Part shown: piece after piece, positions 1-9,321 of the stretch
Position numbering within the stretch: position 1 is the first letter of the stretch
How the letters are laid out: each line of letters begins with the position of its first letter
NCBI GenBank assembly: GCA_020726265.1
Contig: DYSZ01000016.1
Span: 1-39,802, forward strand
Source: Draconibacterium orientale
Lineage (GTDB): Bacteria > Bacteroidota > Bacteroidia > Bacteroidales > Prolixibacteraceae
DNA: 39,802 nt
Reading direction: 5' to 3'
The notes under the pieces: generated by a model
What the model saw: the letters and a program-made list of their open reading frames with translations, nothing else
What the model was told of the DNA's origin: nothing
Database searches by the model: none
Program-made: the position numbers and the translations under genes

Positions 1-1106
1 CCTTTCGGACGGTCTTCAGGTTTACGTTCAATCGTAACTTTCCCCGTATCTTTTTATATTCTTTTTCTGCGTTTCTTGCGAGAATTTGCCGACTCAAAAC
101 CTTCTTTTTTCTCACCCGGAAGATCTATTTTTCCTAAAACCGTAGGACCGGCCAGCTTAACGGCGCTCGCTTTTATTACGTGAATGTCGTTATCTCTTGC
201 AGGCGTTGTTCTGGCTTCTTCAGTTGGTTTCTGAAGATTTGGCTGAAATCTTTCCTTGCGCTCACGTTCTTTTTCCTCGCGGGTTTTCTTCACCGGGCGT
301 GTACGTTGGTTGATATTTAAAAGGTCGATTTTTCCAACCACTTTAACTTCTTCAACCTTCGAAGCCCGCGAGGGGTGTACATATATTTCAGCTTCCTGGC
401 GAACAGGTTTTTCTTCTGCTGCGGGAGCTTTGGGTTCAGGTTGTCTTTCAACCGGTTTCTCAACAAGTTTCACAACTGGTTTCTCAACCGGTTTTTCTAC
501 TGGCTTTTCTACTGGTTTCTCAACCGGTTTTTCTACTGGTTTCTCAACTGGTTTTTCTACAACCGGTGGTTCGGGTTGCTTTTCAATAATTAAAGGCGCC
601 GTTGGCTCTGGTTTTTTTACCGGAGCTTCAACCACTGGTTTTAATACAACCGCTTGTTTAACTTCTGGTTTAAGCTCTGGCTCCGGTTTCTTTTTGGGTT
701 TATTAAAAGTATCGAGGTCTATTTTACCTACCACTTTAAATTTTTCCTCCCGCTCGGGTGCAAGCACTGGCTCTTCCGGTTTTACTTCACGTTTTTCAGG
801 CGCTTTTATTGCAGGTTTTTCCTCTTCATACTCTTCATCATCATCTGCGTCCATATCGTCAATTGATATTGATTCTTTTTTCGGACGGTGGCTTTTTAAG
901 CTTATCTTTTCCGATTCCTTCTTGATTGAAATATCGGTTTTATACTCTTTTTCAAGAAGTTGAACGGCTTCTGCCGAGACTTTAGTGTTGGGATTCATAT
1001 CCACATCCTTGAATCCTTTTTTATGCAAAAAATCAACGATGGTATGAATACCCACGTTGAATTCTTTTGCAAGCTTACTAAGTCTGATTGATTCGCCTGA
1101 TACCAT
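1..1106 (-). CDS. infB: Translation initiation factor IF-2, N-terminal part (truncated by window edge; contains apparent in-frame TAA at 54-56)
   Basis: Translation has IF2_N-like start [32 protein letters not shown], a Lys/Glu/Pro-rich linker and KKRRKRI; lies downstream of rimP-nusA. Same frame continues after the TAA as [17 protein letters not shown] to the window edge. Probable start ATG at 1104-1106 rather than the ORF-track start at 1184. Confidence 0.88.
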
Positions 1107-1184
1107 ATAATTACTATTACTATTCTTTTTACTTCTGTCAGAAAATGCGTTTAACAACAGCCAAAAACTTGTTTGTACTCCCAT

Positions 1185-2420
1185 TTATTCAAACTCTGAC
1201 CTTAATACTTTGATAACCTCGTCGATTGTTTCTTCTTCAAGGTCAGTACGTTTGATGAGTTCTGCACGGGGTATGCTCAATACATTTTTAGCCGAATCGC
1301 AACCGATGGCTTTAAATGCATCAATTACCCATCCTTCAATTTCGTCGCTGAATTCATCGAGATTTACATCTTCGTCATCTTCTTCCATTTCGCGGTAAAC
1401 ATCAATCTCGTAACCTGTCAGCTGGCTTGCAAGCCTGATGTTAAGTCCGCCTTTACCTATGGCCAGCGAAACTTCTTCGGGTCGAAGGTAAACCTCAGCA
1501 CGTTTGTGGTCTTCAACTATCTTAATTGAAATAATTTTGGCCGGATTCAGCGCCCTTTTTATAAACAATTGTGTATTGGGCGAATAATTGATAACATCGA
1601 TATTTTCATTGCGCAATTCGCGAACGATGCCGTGAATACGCGATCCCTTCATTCCAACACAGGCCCCAACCGGGTCTATTCGTTCATCGTATGATTCAAC
1701 TGCCACTTTGGCGCGTTCACCGGGTACACGAACAATTTTTTTAATCGTGATAAGTCCGTCGAAAATCTCGGGAATTTCGAGTTCAAAAAGTCTTTCGAGG
1801 AAAGCCGATGCTGTGCGCGAAAGAATGATCAGCGGGTTGTTGTTTCTAAGCTCTACCTTATAAACAATAGCGCGCACATTGTCGCCTTTTCTGAAATAGT
1901 CGCTCGGTATTTGTTCCGATTTAGGCAAAATCAACTCATTTCCTTCATCATCGAGAATAAGAATTTCCTTTTTCCAAACCTGGTAAACCTCACCGGTAAC
2001 AATTTCACCAATTTTATTTTTGTATTTTCCGTAGATATGGTCTTTTTCGAGTTCAAGAATTTTGCTCGCAAGATTCTGACGAAGATTCAAAATTGCCCTG
2101 CGACCAAAATCAATAAGTTTTACCTCGTCGGTCACATCTTCACCAACTTCGTAATCGGTGTCAATCTTTTGTGCATCAGAAAGCGTAATCTGGGTATTCG
2201 GGTCTTCCAGTTCGCCATCTTCAACCACCACCCTGTTGCGCCATATTTCAAAGTCACCTTTGTCAATATTAATGATTACGTCGTAATTTTCGTCGGTTCC
2301 GAACTGCCGTATCAGCACACTGCGAAACACGTCTTCAATTACGCTCATCATTGTTGCCCTGTCGATATTCTTTAATTCTTTAAACTCAGCAAATGAATCA
2401 ATCAGGTTTATATTTTCCAT
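1185..2420 (-). CDS. nusA: Transcription termination/antitermination factor NusA
   Basis: 411 aa, N-terminal NusA domain (IEDVFRSVLIRQFGTDENYDVIINID), S1/KH regions (DPVGACVGMKGSRIHGIVRELRNENIDVI; LAIGKGGLNIRLASQLTGYEIDV), located between rimP and infB. Confidence 0.96.
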   Translation of the reverse strand: MENINLIDSFAEFKELKNIDRATMMSVIEDVFRSVLIRQFGTDENYDVIINIDKGDFEIWRNRVVVEDGELEDPNTQITLSDAQKIDTDYEVGEDVTDEVKLIDFGRRAILNLRQNLASKILELEKDHIYGKYKNKIGEIVTGEVYQVWKKEILILDDEGNELILPKSEQIPSDYFRKGDNVRAIVYKVELRNNNPLIILSRTASAFLERLFELEIPEIFDGLITIKKIVRVPGERAKVAVESYDERIDPVGACVGMKGSRIHGIVRELRNENIDVINYSPNTQLFIKRALNPAKIISIKIVEDHKRAEVYLRPEEVSLAIGKGGLNIRLASQLTGYEIDVYREMEEDDEDVNLDEFSDEIEGWVIDAFKAIGCDSAKNVLSIPRAELIKRTDLEEETIDEVIKVLRSEFE

Positions 2421-2431
2421 ACCTCAACTAT

Positions 2432-2896
2432 TTATTTAAATGAAATAACCGCTTTCGCAGATTTTATTTCGTCGTATTTTAAATGATGTTCCTTAACAAC
2501 CACAATTTTTTTCTTAGCACCTTCGGGTTTTTCTTTTACCGAAGTTTCGAGCACAATTCCTGCATCGTCGGCGGCCAGCAATTTTCCTTCCATCTCAGTA
2601 TCGTCGATGGTAACAATTTCAATTGCCTTTCCTTTGTATTTAATATACTGCTCTTTTACCCTGAATTTTTCGGATAATCCGGGAGATGAAACCTGCAACG
2701 AGAAGTCCTCATTTTCGCGATCGAGACTGTGTTCCACATGCCTGCTTACAGCTACACACATGTCGATGCTAAGTCCGCTGTAACCATCAATAAATATATC
2801 AATCCTGTTACTTTCGCTAACAGAAATACCAACAATAAACTGATCTTCTTCCAGCCTTTTTTTTACCAGCTTTTCTATTAAATTCTTGTCAATCAT
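2432..2896 (-). CDS. rimP: Ribosome maturation factor RimP
   Basis: 154 aa, motif VSRHVEHSLDRENEDFSLQVSSPGLSEKFRVKEQYIKYKGKAIEI; rimP-nusA-infB synteny. Confidence 0.93.
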   Translation of the reverse strand: MIDKNLIEKLVKKRLEEDQFIVGISVSESNRIDIFIDGYSGLSIDMCVAVSRHVEHSLDRENEDFSLQVSSPGLSEKFRVKEQYIKYKGKAIEIVTIDDTEMEGKLLAADDAGIVLETSVKEKPEGAKKKIVVVKEHHLKYDEIKSAKAVISFK

Positions 2897-3161
2897 TAAC
2901 TATATCCAACAAAATAGGGAACCAGAGGCCCCCTAAAAACTCGTTTTAGAAAATTCACCGCAAAAATAATAATTTTTCCCATTCACACAAATAACTCTGC
3001 TGATATAACCTGCTGATTTTAAAGAATAAATAAATTAAGCACAATATTTTTTATTAGTACCAGCTATCGGACTCCCGGCAAAACCCAATCAAAAAAACAG
3101 CATGCCGGAGTAATTTCCGGTAAAAGTTTCTAATTTTGATTCATAACGTTAAAGATGCTTT

Positions 3162-4418
3162 GTGATTCAACATCAAATAAATAAGAAGAAAATTATCAAC
3201 GACCCGGTTCTGGGTTTTATCAATCTCCAGAGTGAACTTATTTTCGATTTAATTGAACATCCCTATTTCCAGCGTTTGAGGAGGATCAGACAATTGGGTC
3301 TTTCATATCTTGTTTTTCCAGGGGCAAATCATTCACGGTTTGAACACGCTTTGGGCACAGTGCATTTAATGCGTCAGGCAATTTCGGTTTTAAAACTGAA
3401 AGGGCATGAGATAACTGATGAAGAAGCTGATGCAGTTAGTGCCGCAATTTTGCTACATGATATCGGTCACGCCCCATTTTCGCATGTACTTGAAAATACA
3501 CTGGTTAAAATTTCGCACGAGCAGATTTCGCTACTGATGATGGAGGAACTGAATCAGTTTTTTGGTGGCAAACTTGATCTTTCCATTCAGATTTTTACCA
3601 ACAAGTATAAAAAACAATTTTTGCATCAGTTGGTTTCGGGTCAGCTGGATATGGACAGACTTGATTACCTGAACCGCGACAGTTTTTTTACCGGTGTGGC
3701 AGAAGGAACTATCGGTGTTGAACGAATTATCAAAATGCTGAATGTGTGGAAAGATCAGCTGGTGGTTGACGAAAAGGGAATTTACTCGATTGAAAAGTTT
3801 TTGATTTCGAGACGGCTCATGTACTGGCAGGTTTATCTTCACAAAACTGTTGTATCGGCCGAAAGCCTGTTAATTAATGTTCTTCAACGCGCCCGCGAAC
3901 TTTCAGTTGCCGGCGAAGAAATTTACTCCACTCCAGCTTTACATGTTTTTTTAAAACACAATATCAGCCAAAGCGACTTTGAAAAAAACAGAATAATTGA
4001 TGGCGACAACATTTTAAGCTGGTATGCTGCACTTGACGATAACGATATTTCCATCGCGCTGAAAATCTGGCAAAACCATCCCGACCTTGTATTATCAAAA
4101 CTTTCGCAAAGCCTGATGAACAGGAAACTATTTAAAATTGTACTCAGTACAACCCCTTTTGAAGCCGAAATAGTAGAAAAAATAAACGCTGCTATTTCAT
4201 TGCAAATAACTACTGACAAACAACTTGCATCTTATTTTATTATGTCGGGTGAGATAACGAACAAAGCTTACAATAAACACAACGAGAAGATACTTGTTTT
4301 AGACAAGTCGGGTTTTACAAAAGATATGGAACAGGCATCAGACATTAACCTGATGGCGCTCACCAAAACTGTAAGGAAGTACTATTTGTGTTATCCGAAA
4401 GAATTGGTCGTTAATTAG
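3162..4418 (+). CDS. HD-domain phosphohydrolase (dGTPase-like HD superfamily)
   Basis: YFQRLRRIRQLGLSYLVFPGANHSRFEHALGTVHLM, ILLHDIGHAPFSHVLE, HQLVSGQLDMDRLDYLNRDSFFTGV are typical of the HD family; GTG start at 3162. Confidence 0.9.
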   Translation: MIQHQINKKKIINDPVLGFINLQSELIFDLIEHPYFQRLRRIRQLGLSYLVFPGANHSRFEHALGTVHLMRQAISVLKLKGHEITDEEADAVSAAILLHDIGHAPFSHVLENTLVKISHEQISLLMMEELNQFFGGKLDLSIQIFTNKYKKQFLHQLVSGQLDMDRLDYLNRDSFFTGVAEGTIGVERIIKMLNVWKDQLVVDEKGIYSIEKFLISRRLMYWQVYLHKTVVSAESLLINVLQRARELSVAGEEIYSTPALHVFLKHNISQSDFEKNRIIDGDNILSWYAALDDNDISIALKIWQNHPDLVLSKLSQSLMNRKLFKIVLSTTPFEAEIVEKINAAISLQITTDKQLASYFIMSGEITNKAYNKHNEKILVLDKSGFTKDMEQASDINLMALTKTVRKYYLCYPKELVVN

Positions 4419-4434
4419 TTTAAAGTTATATTTG
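4404..4434 (+). promoter_or_regulatory. Putative Bacteroidetes-type promoter for lpxD operon (TTGG-N19-TATATTTG)
   Basis: TTGG at 4404-4407, 19-bp spacer, TATATTTG at 4427-4434 matches the Bacteroidetes -33/-7 consensus TTTG/TAnnTTTG; lpxD start 20 nt downstream. Confidence 0.6.
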
Positions 4435-4453
4435 CACCGCTTATTCAAAAAGA

Positions 4454-5509
4454 ATGGATTTTAAAGTCACCGAAATTGCAAAGTTCTTAAATGGCGAAAT
4501 AGTTGGAAACGAAAACATTAGCGTATCCAACGTATCAAAAATTGAAGAAGGGAAACCAGGCACGCTTGCATTTCTTGCTAACATGAAATACGAGAATTTT
4601 ATCTATACAACCAGTGCTTCTGTGGTTCTGGTCAATAAAAATTTCGTTCCGAAAGAAAAAATTAACGCAACACTTATAAAGGTTGATGATGCATACCAAG
4701 CTTTTGCATCGTTACTCGATTTATATACCCAGGCCATGGCCGCTGTAAAAACAGGAATTGAACAACCCAGTTTCATCGATGAGTCGGCCACAGTTGGACA
4801 AAACATTTATTTAGGCGCCTTTGCCTACATTGGTAAAAACGCCAAAGTTGGAAACAACTGCAAAATTTATCCACAGGTTTACATTGGCGATAATGTAACC
4901 ATTGGTAACGACTGTATTATATACGCCGGAGTAAAAATTTACAGCGATTCGCTGATTGGCAACCGTTGTATTTTACATTCGGGGGTGGTAATCGGGTCTG
5001 ATGGATTTGGATTTGCACCGCTTGAAGATGGAACTTACAAAAAGATAGCACAGATTGGCAATGCCATTTTGGAAGACAACGTGGAAATTGGTGCGAACAC
5101 CACAATCGATTGTGGCACGATGGGTTCTACCATCATCAGAAAAGGAGCCAAAATCGACAATCTTGTACAGATTGCCCATAATTGCGAAATTGGAGAAAGC
5201 ACTGTGATGGCAGCACAAACAGGACTTGCAGGAACATCAAAGGTTGGCAAAAACTGCAAATTCGGAGGGCAGGTCGGACTGGCAGGTCATCTTACCATTG
5301 GCGACAATGTTTTTATCGGTGCACAGTCGGGCGTGGCAAAATCAGTCGATAGTAATCAGGTACTTTTGGGCAGTCCGGCAATCGATATTAAAGATGCTAT
5401 CAGGGCAATTACAGTTTACAAAAACCTACCGAAGCTACGCAATGAGGTTAACCAAATCCAAAAAGAAATTAAGAATATAAAAGCGCAGATTGATTCTGCT
5501 GTAAATTAG
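4454..5509 (+). CDS. lpxD: UDP-3-O-(3-hydroxyacyl)glucosamine N-acyltransferase LpxD
   Basis: Left-handed beta-helix hexapeptide repeats, N-terminal LpxD domain, [26 protein letters not shown] motif; followed by lpxC/fabZ and lpxA. Confidence 0.95.
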   Translation: MDFKVTEIAKFLNGEIVGNENISVSNVSKIEEGKPGTLAFLANMKYENFIYTTSASVVLVNKNFVPKEKINATLIKVDDAYQAFASLLDLYTQAMAAVKTGIEQPSFIDESATVGQNIYLGAFAYIGKNAKVGNNCKIYPQVYIGDNVTIGNDCIIYAGVKIYSDSLIGNRCILHSGVVIGSDGFGFAPLEDGTYKKIAQIGNAILEDNVEIGANTTIDCGTMGSTIIRKGAKIDNLVQIAHNCEIGESTVMAAQTGLAGTSKVGKNCKFGGQVGLAGHLTIGDNVFIGAQSGVAKSVDSNQVLLGSPAIDIKDAIRAITVYKNLPKLRNEVNQIQKEIKNIKAQIDSAVN

Positions 5510-5525
5510 TACAGAACTGAGTGAT

Positions 5526-6932
5526 ATGGTTGTAAAGCAAAAAACACTGGCAAATTCATTCACCCTTCAGGGAAAAGGGTTACACACAGGTGTTTTTACT
5601 ACGATGAATTTTTTGCCAGCTCCCGAAAATCATGGTTTTAAATTTAAACGGGTCGATCTTGAACATCAACCCATTATCGATGCCGATGTTGATTTGGTTA
5701 TTGACACCTCGCGCGGAACTTTGCTTGAAAAAGACGGCGCACGGATTGGTACCATAGAACATGCACTGGCAGCTTTAATTGGCATGGATCTCGACAATGT
5801 TTTAATTGAGGTAAACAACGAAGAAGCACCAATAATTGATGGCAGTTCAATTGAATTCGTGAAAGCAGTTGAAAAAGCCGGCGTTATTGAACAGAATGCA
5901 GAACGTGAATACCTGGTTATCAAGGATAAAATCGAAATTTTCGATCCCAAATCGGGAGCTGAAATTGTTGCATTGCCCGACGATGATTACCGGCTGAATG
6001 TGATGATTTCGTTTAAATCGAAAGTACTGAACAACCAGTATGCAGTTTTGAATTCGATAAAAGATTTCAAAAACGAAATAGCCAACTGCCGCACATTTGT
6101 TTTTCTTCACGAACTTGAGTTTCTGCTGAACCACAACCTTGTAAAAGGTGGCGACCTGAACAATGCCATCGTAATTATCGATAAAGAAGTAAGCCAACCT
6201 GAACTTGACAGATTGGCCGATTTATTCGACCACAAACGAGTTGAGGTAAAACCACAGGGTATTTTGAATAACCTCGATTTACATTACGATAACGAATGTG
6301 CGCGCCATAAACTGCTCGATGTTATTGGCGACCTGGCGCTTTGCGGCAAACATATAAAAGGCCGTATTATTGCCTCGAAACCAGGGCATGGGCCGAATAC
6401 CATTTTTGCAAAAGCGTTAAAAAAATACATCCGCGAAAATGAAGAAAAAGCACCGGAATATGATCCAAACAAACCACCGGTAATCGATATTAATAAAATC
6501 AGACAGCTTCTTCCGCACCGTTATCCGTTTTTAATGGTCGATAAAATTATCTCAAAAAGCGATCTTCAGATTGTTGGGATAAAAAGTGTGACCTCAAACG
6601 AACCATTTTTCCAGGGGCATTTTCCGGAAGAACCTGTAATGCCGGGAGTTTTGCTTATTGAAGCAATGGCGCAAACCGGCGGATTACTGGTATTAAGCCA
6701 ATTAGAAGGAAAATACAGTACCTATTTTATCCGTATCGACAACGTGAAATTCAGAAAAAAAGTAGTACCGGGTGATACTTTGATTTTTAAATTAACTTTG
6801 GTTGCTCCAATCCGCAGGGGGATTGCACACATGAAAGGAGTAACTTATGTTGGTGATAAAATTGTTGCGGAAGGCGATTTTATGGCACAGATTGTTAAAC
6901 AAAACGAAAATAATAAAGAAATTTCAGAATGA
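5526..6932 (+). CDS. lpxC/fabZ: Bifunctional UDP-3-O-acyl-N-acetylglucosamine deacetylase / (3R)-hydroxyacyl-ACP dehydratase (LpxC-FabZ fusion)
   Basis: LpxC part: [37 protein letters not shown], HDxxG-like [17 protein letters not shown]. FabZ part: [37 protein letters not shown]. Confidence 0.96.
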   Translation: MVVKQKTLANSFTLQGKGLHTGVFTTMNFLPAPENHGFKFKRVDLEHQPIIDADVDLVIDTSRGTLLEKDGARIGTIEHALAALIGMDLDNVLIEVNNEEAPIIDGSSIEFVKAVEKAGVIEQNAEREYLVIKDKIEIFDPKSGAEIVALPDDDYRLNVMISFKSKVLNNQYAVLNSIKDFKNEIANCRTFVFLHELEFLLNHNLVKGGDLNNAIVIIDKEVSQPELDRLADLFDHKRVEVKPQGILNNLDLHYDNECARHKLLDVIGDLALCGKHIKGRIIASKPGHGPNTIFAKALKKYIRENEEKAPEYDPNKPPVIDINKIRQLLPHRYPFLMVDKIISKSDLQIVGIKSVTSNEPFFQGHFPEEPVMPGVLLIEAMAQTGGLLVLSQLEGKYSTYFIRIDNVKFRKKVVPGDTLIFKLTLVAPIRRGIAHMKGVTYVGDKIVAEGDFMAQIVKQNENNKEISE

Positions 6933-7711
6933 AACAACCATTGGCATACGTACATCCCGATGCTAAATTAGCTGAGAGTGTGGTAATAGACCCATTTGTC
7001 ACCATCGATCAGGATGTTGAAATTGGGGAAGGTACGAGAATTGGATCAGGAGTGACCATTTTGCCCGGTACACGAATCGGAAAAAACTGCCGTATTTTTC
7101 CGGGAGCTGTAATTGGTGCTGTTCCACAGGACTTAAAATTCAGAGGTGAATATACTACTCTCGAAATTGGAGATAACAACACAATTCGCGAATTCGTAAC
7201 CATTAACCGGGGAACAGCTGCTAATGGCAAAACCATTGTTGGCAGCAACAACCTGATTATGGCTTATGTGCACATTGCTCACGACTGTGTGGTTGGAAAC
7301 AATATTATTCTTGTAAACAATACCCAGTTGGCCGGTGAAGTTATTATCGATGATTTTGCAATTCTTGGCGGTATGTCGGCAGTACATCAGTTTGTGCACA
7401 TCGGACCACATGTGATGATTTCTGGTGGTTCACTCGTTCGTAAAGATGTACCACCTTTTATTAAAGCTGGTCGCGAACCACTTTCTTATGTTGGAATTAA
7501 TTCTATCGGATTGCGTCGTCGTAATTTTTCGAACGAAAAAATCCGCGAAGTTCAGGATATCTATCGTTACATTTACCAAAAAGGGTTAAACACCTCTCAG
7601 GCAATTGAAATTATTGAAGCCGAAATGCCTGCTTCACTTGAGCGTGACGAGATTTTGCTTTTTGTAAAAGACTCGAAACGGGGAATTATCAGGGGTTATT
7701 TCCCTGATTGA
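6929..7711 (+). CDS. lpxA: Acyl-ACP--UDP-N-acetylglucosamine O-acyltransferase LpxA
   Basis: Hexapeptide repeats, [34 protein letters not shown], overlaps fabZ stop (ATGA). Confidence 0.95.
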   Translation: MKQPLAYVHPDAKLAESVVIDPFVTIDQDVEIGEGTRIGSGVTILPGTRIGKNCRIFPGAVIGAVPQDLKFRGEYTTLEIGDNNTIREFVTINRGTAANGKTIVGSNNLIMAYVHIAHDCVVGNNIILVNNTQLAGEVIIDDFAILGGMSAVHQFVHIGPHVMISGGSLVRKDVPPFIKAGREPLSYVGINSIGLRRRNFSNEKIREVQDIYRYIYQKGLNTSQAIEIIEAEMPASLERDEILLFVKDSKRGIIRGYFPD

Positions 7712-7727
7712 TTTTGAAATATTTATA

Positions 7728-7770
7728 CAAAAAGAGGCTGTTACAATTAATCAGTAACAGCCTCTTTTTG
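7728..7770 (+). terminator. Perfect 17-bp hairpin terminator (probably bidirectional) after lpxA
   Basis: caaaaagaggctgttac (7728-7744) / gtaacagcctctttttg (7754-7770), 9-nt loop, A-tract on one side and T-tract on the other. Confidence 0.85.
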
Positions 7771-7820
7771 TATCTAAATTTGGCCACCTGTAAATTACCC
7801 AAATTTAACAACTACATTTT

Positions 7821-7957
7821 CTACTTTCCGTGGTCCCAACCTTGTGCCACCAGCGGAATTTTTGAACCGGCAGTTGTTACAAGATTTGCTCCTTCGGTAG
7901 CTTCAGTCATGTGACCAATAATCGTGATATCGGGGTCATTTTTAATTTTATCGTAAG
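7821..7957 (-). pseudogene. Displaced thiL 3'-end remnant (45 C-terminal codons plus stop)
   Basis: Reverse complement encodes YDKIKNDPDITIIGHMTEATEGANLVTTAGSKIPLVAQGWDHGK*, nearly the same as the ThiL C-terminus encoded at 9322-9463 (YDKIKNDPDITIIGHMIEATEGANLVTTGGSKIPLVAQGWNHGKGG*). Homology stops abruptly at about 7957. Confidence 0.9.
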
Positions 7958-7976
7958 CAAATGGCTAATCTGAAAA

Positions 7977-8006
7977 TTGCAACATTCAGATTTTTTACTA
8001 ATTTCG
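7977..8006 (+). promoter_or_regulatory. Putative promoter/operator of the AbiE-like operon
   Basis: TTGC (7977-7980) and TAATTTCG (7999-8006) resemble -33/-7 elements. Inverted repeat aatctgaa (7967-7974) / ttcagatt (7985-7992) overlaps the promoter. Confidence 0.4.
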
Positions 8007-8031
8007 TAAACTGAACATCTGATTAATTGAC

Positions 8032-8610
8032 ATGTCTGGTTCACGAAATAATAAAACCGATCTTATCTTTTCGATATATAAGGATATTCGAACTGTTTTT
8101 AAATTAAAAGATATTGCTTTATTGGTTGGGGAAGAAAATTTCGGTTCGTTAAACCAAAAACTGAATTATTATGTGCGAACCGGAAAATTATACAGTCCCC
8201 GCAAAGGCATTTATACTAAATCCGGTTACAACAAAAATGAACTTGCCTGCACAATTTTCACTCCTTCATACATTTCACTTGAATTTGTGTTGCAAAAAGC
8301 AGGGATCATTTTTCAATATGATTCGCGAATAACAGCAATCAGTTATTTGAGCCGAAGTATTGAAATTGAGAGCCAGACATATTTGTACCGGAAATTAAAA
8401 AATGAGTTGTTAATTAACACGGACGGTATTGACAGACAAGTTAACCAGATAAATATTGCCACACCTGAGAGGGCTTTTTTAGATGTTTTATACCTGAACA
8501 AGGAATACTATTTTGATAATTTAAATCCGTTGAATAAAGAATTGATTTATAAACTTCTTCCACTGTTTCAATCGAAAATTCTGGAACAAAAGGCAGGCAA
8601 ATACTTTTAA
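8032..8610 (+). CDS. AbiEi-family antitoxin-like protein (type IV toxin-antitoxin)
   Basis: 192 aa; N-terminal wHTH-like segment then LNYYVRTGKLYSPRKGIYTKSGYNKNELACTIFTPSYISLEFVL..., ATPERAFLDVLYL, typical of AbiEi/AbiEi_4 proteins; directly upstream of an AbiEii-like gene. Confidence 0.8.
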   Translation: MSGSRNNKTDLIFSIYKDIRTVFKLKDIALLVGEENFGSLNQKLNYYVRTGKLYSPRKGIYTKSGYNKNELACTIFTPSYISLEFVLQKAGIIFQYDSRITAISYLSRSIEIESQTYLYRKLKNELLINTDGIDRQVNQINIATPERAFLDVLYLNKEYYFDNLNPLNKELIYKLLPLFQSKILEQKAGKYF

Positions 8611-8611
8611 A

Positions 8612-9310
8612 ATGGTTGACATAAACCGGCACAAATTTTTATTGGTTCAAATCCTGAAAGACATCTATTCTGATATTGAATTATCAAACTGGCTTGGGTT
8701 TAAAGGCGGCACTGCATTGCTCTTTTTTTACGAACTTCCCCGTTTTTCTGTCGATCTGGATTTTAACCTGCTTAATCCCGAAAAAGAGGATGCTGTTTAT
8801 TCAAAAGTTCGCAACATCTTGCTCAAATACGGTTCTATTACTGATGAAGCAAAAAAGTTTTTTGGATCGGTAATCGTTCTTGATTATGGATTTGGCGAAC
8901 GCAAACTAAAAGTAGAGATATCGAACCGGATTTTTGACAATCATTATGAAATAAAAAACCTGCTGGGAATTAATATGAAAGTAATGGTTCCGGCGGATAT
9001 GTTTGCCCACAAACTTTGCGCCCTGCTCGACAGGAATGCTGTAACTAACCGCGATATTTTCGATTGCTGGTTTTTTATGCAAAAACAAACTCCGGTTAAC
9101 AAAAACATTATTGAACTTCGGATGGAAATGCCATTTTCCGATTACTTACAAAAATGTATCGATTTGCTTGAATCAATTAGCGACAAGGGGTTACTGCATG
9201 GGATGGGTGAATTAATGGATTCGGAAATGAAAAATTTTGTCAATACAAAACTTCGAACGGAAACAATTAGTTTAATGAGTTTTTATAAGAAATTTCCGAT
9301 ATCTTCTTGA
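8612..9310 (+). CDS. Nucleotidyltransferase AbiEii/AbiGii toxin family protein
   Basis: LGFKGGTALLFFYELPRFSVDLDFNLL is the AbiEii GG(T/S)..DxDF nucleotidyltransferase motif; VPADMFAHKLCALLDRNAVTNRDIFDCWFF also typical. Starts 1 nt after the upstream stop. Confidence 0.88.
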   Translation: MVDINRHKFLLVQILKDIYSDIELSNWLGFKGGTALLFFYELPRFSVDLDFNLLNPEKEDAVYSKVRNILLKYGSITDEAKKFFGSVIVLDYGFGERKLKVEISNRIFDNHYEIKNLLGINMKVMVPADMFAHKLCALLDRNAVTNRDIFDCWFFMQKQTPVNKNIIELRMEMPFSDYLQKCIDLLESISDKGLLHGMGELMDSEMKNFVNTKLRTETISLMSFYKKFPISS

Positions 9311-9321
9311 AAAATAAAAAG

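Noticed and set aside
256-963. 235-aa plus-strand ORF with TGFSTGFST repeats
   Set aside because: Antisense to infB; the repeat is the reverse-strand reading of the EKPV codons, low-complexity and not protein-like.
1107-1184. 26-aa N-terminal extension of IF-2 in the ORF track
   Set aside because: Starts directly at the nusA stop; the conserved IF2_N sequence begins at the internal Met (1106).
3102-3122. Short hairpin tgccggagtaatttccggta upstream of the HD gene
   Set aside because: Stem too short and no clear T tract; not supportable as terminator or regulator.
5526-6932. LpxC-FabZ fusion as a novel gene fusion
   Set aside because: This fusion is well known and common in Bacteroidota, so it is not novel.
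7708-7914. 68-aa ORF after lpxA
   Set aside because: Runs through the terminator hairpin and is antisense to the thiL 3' remnant.
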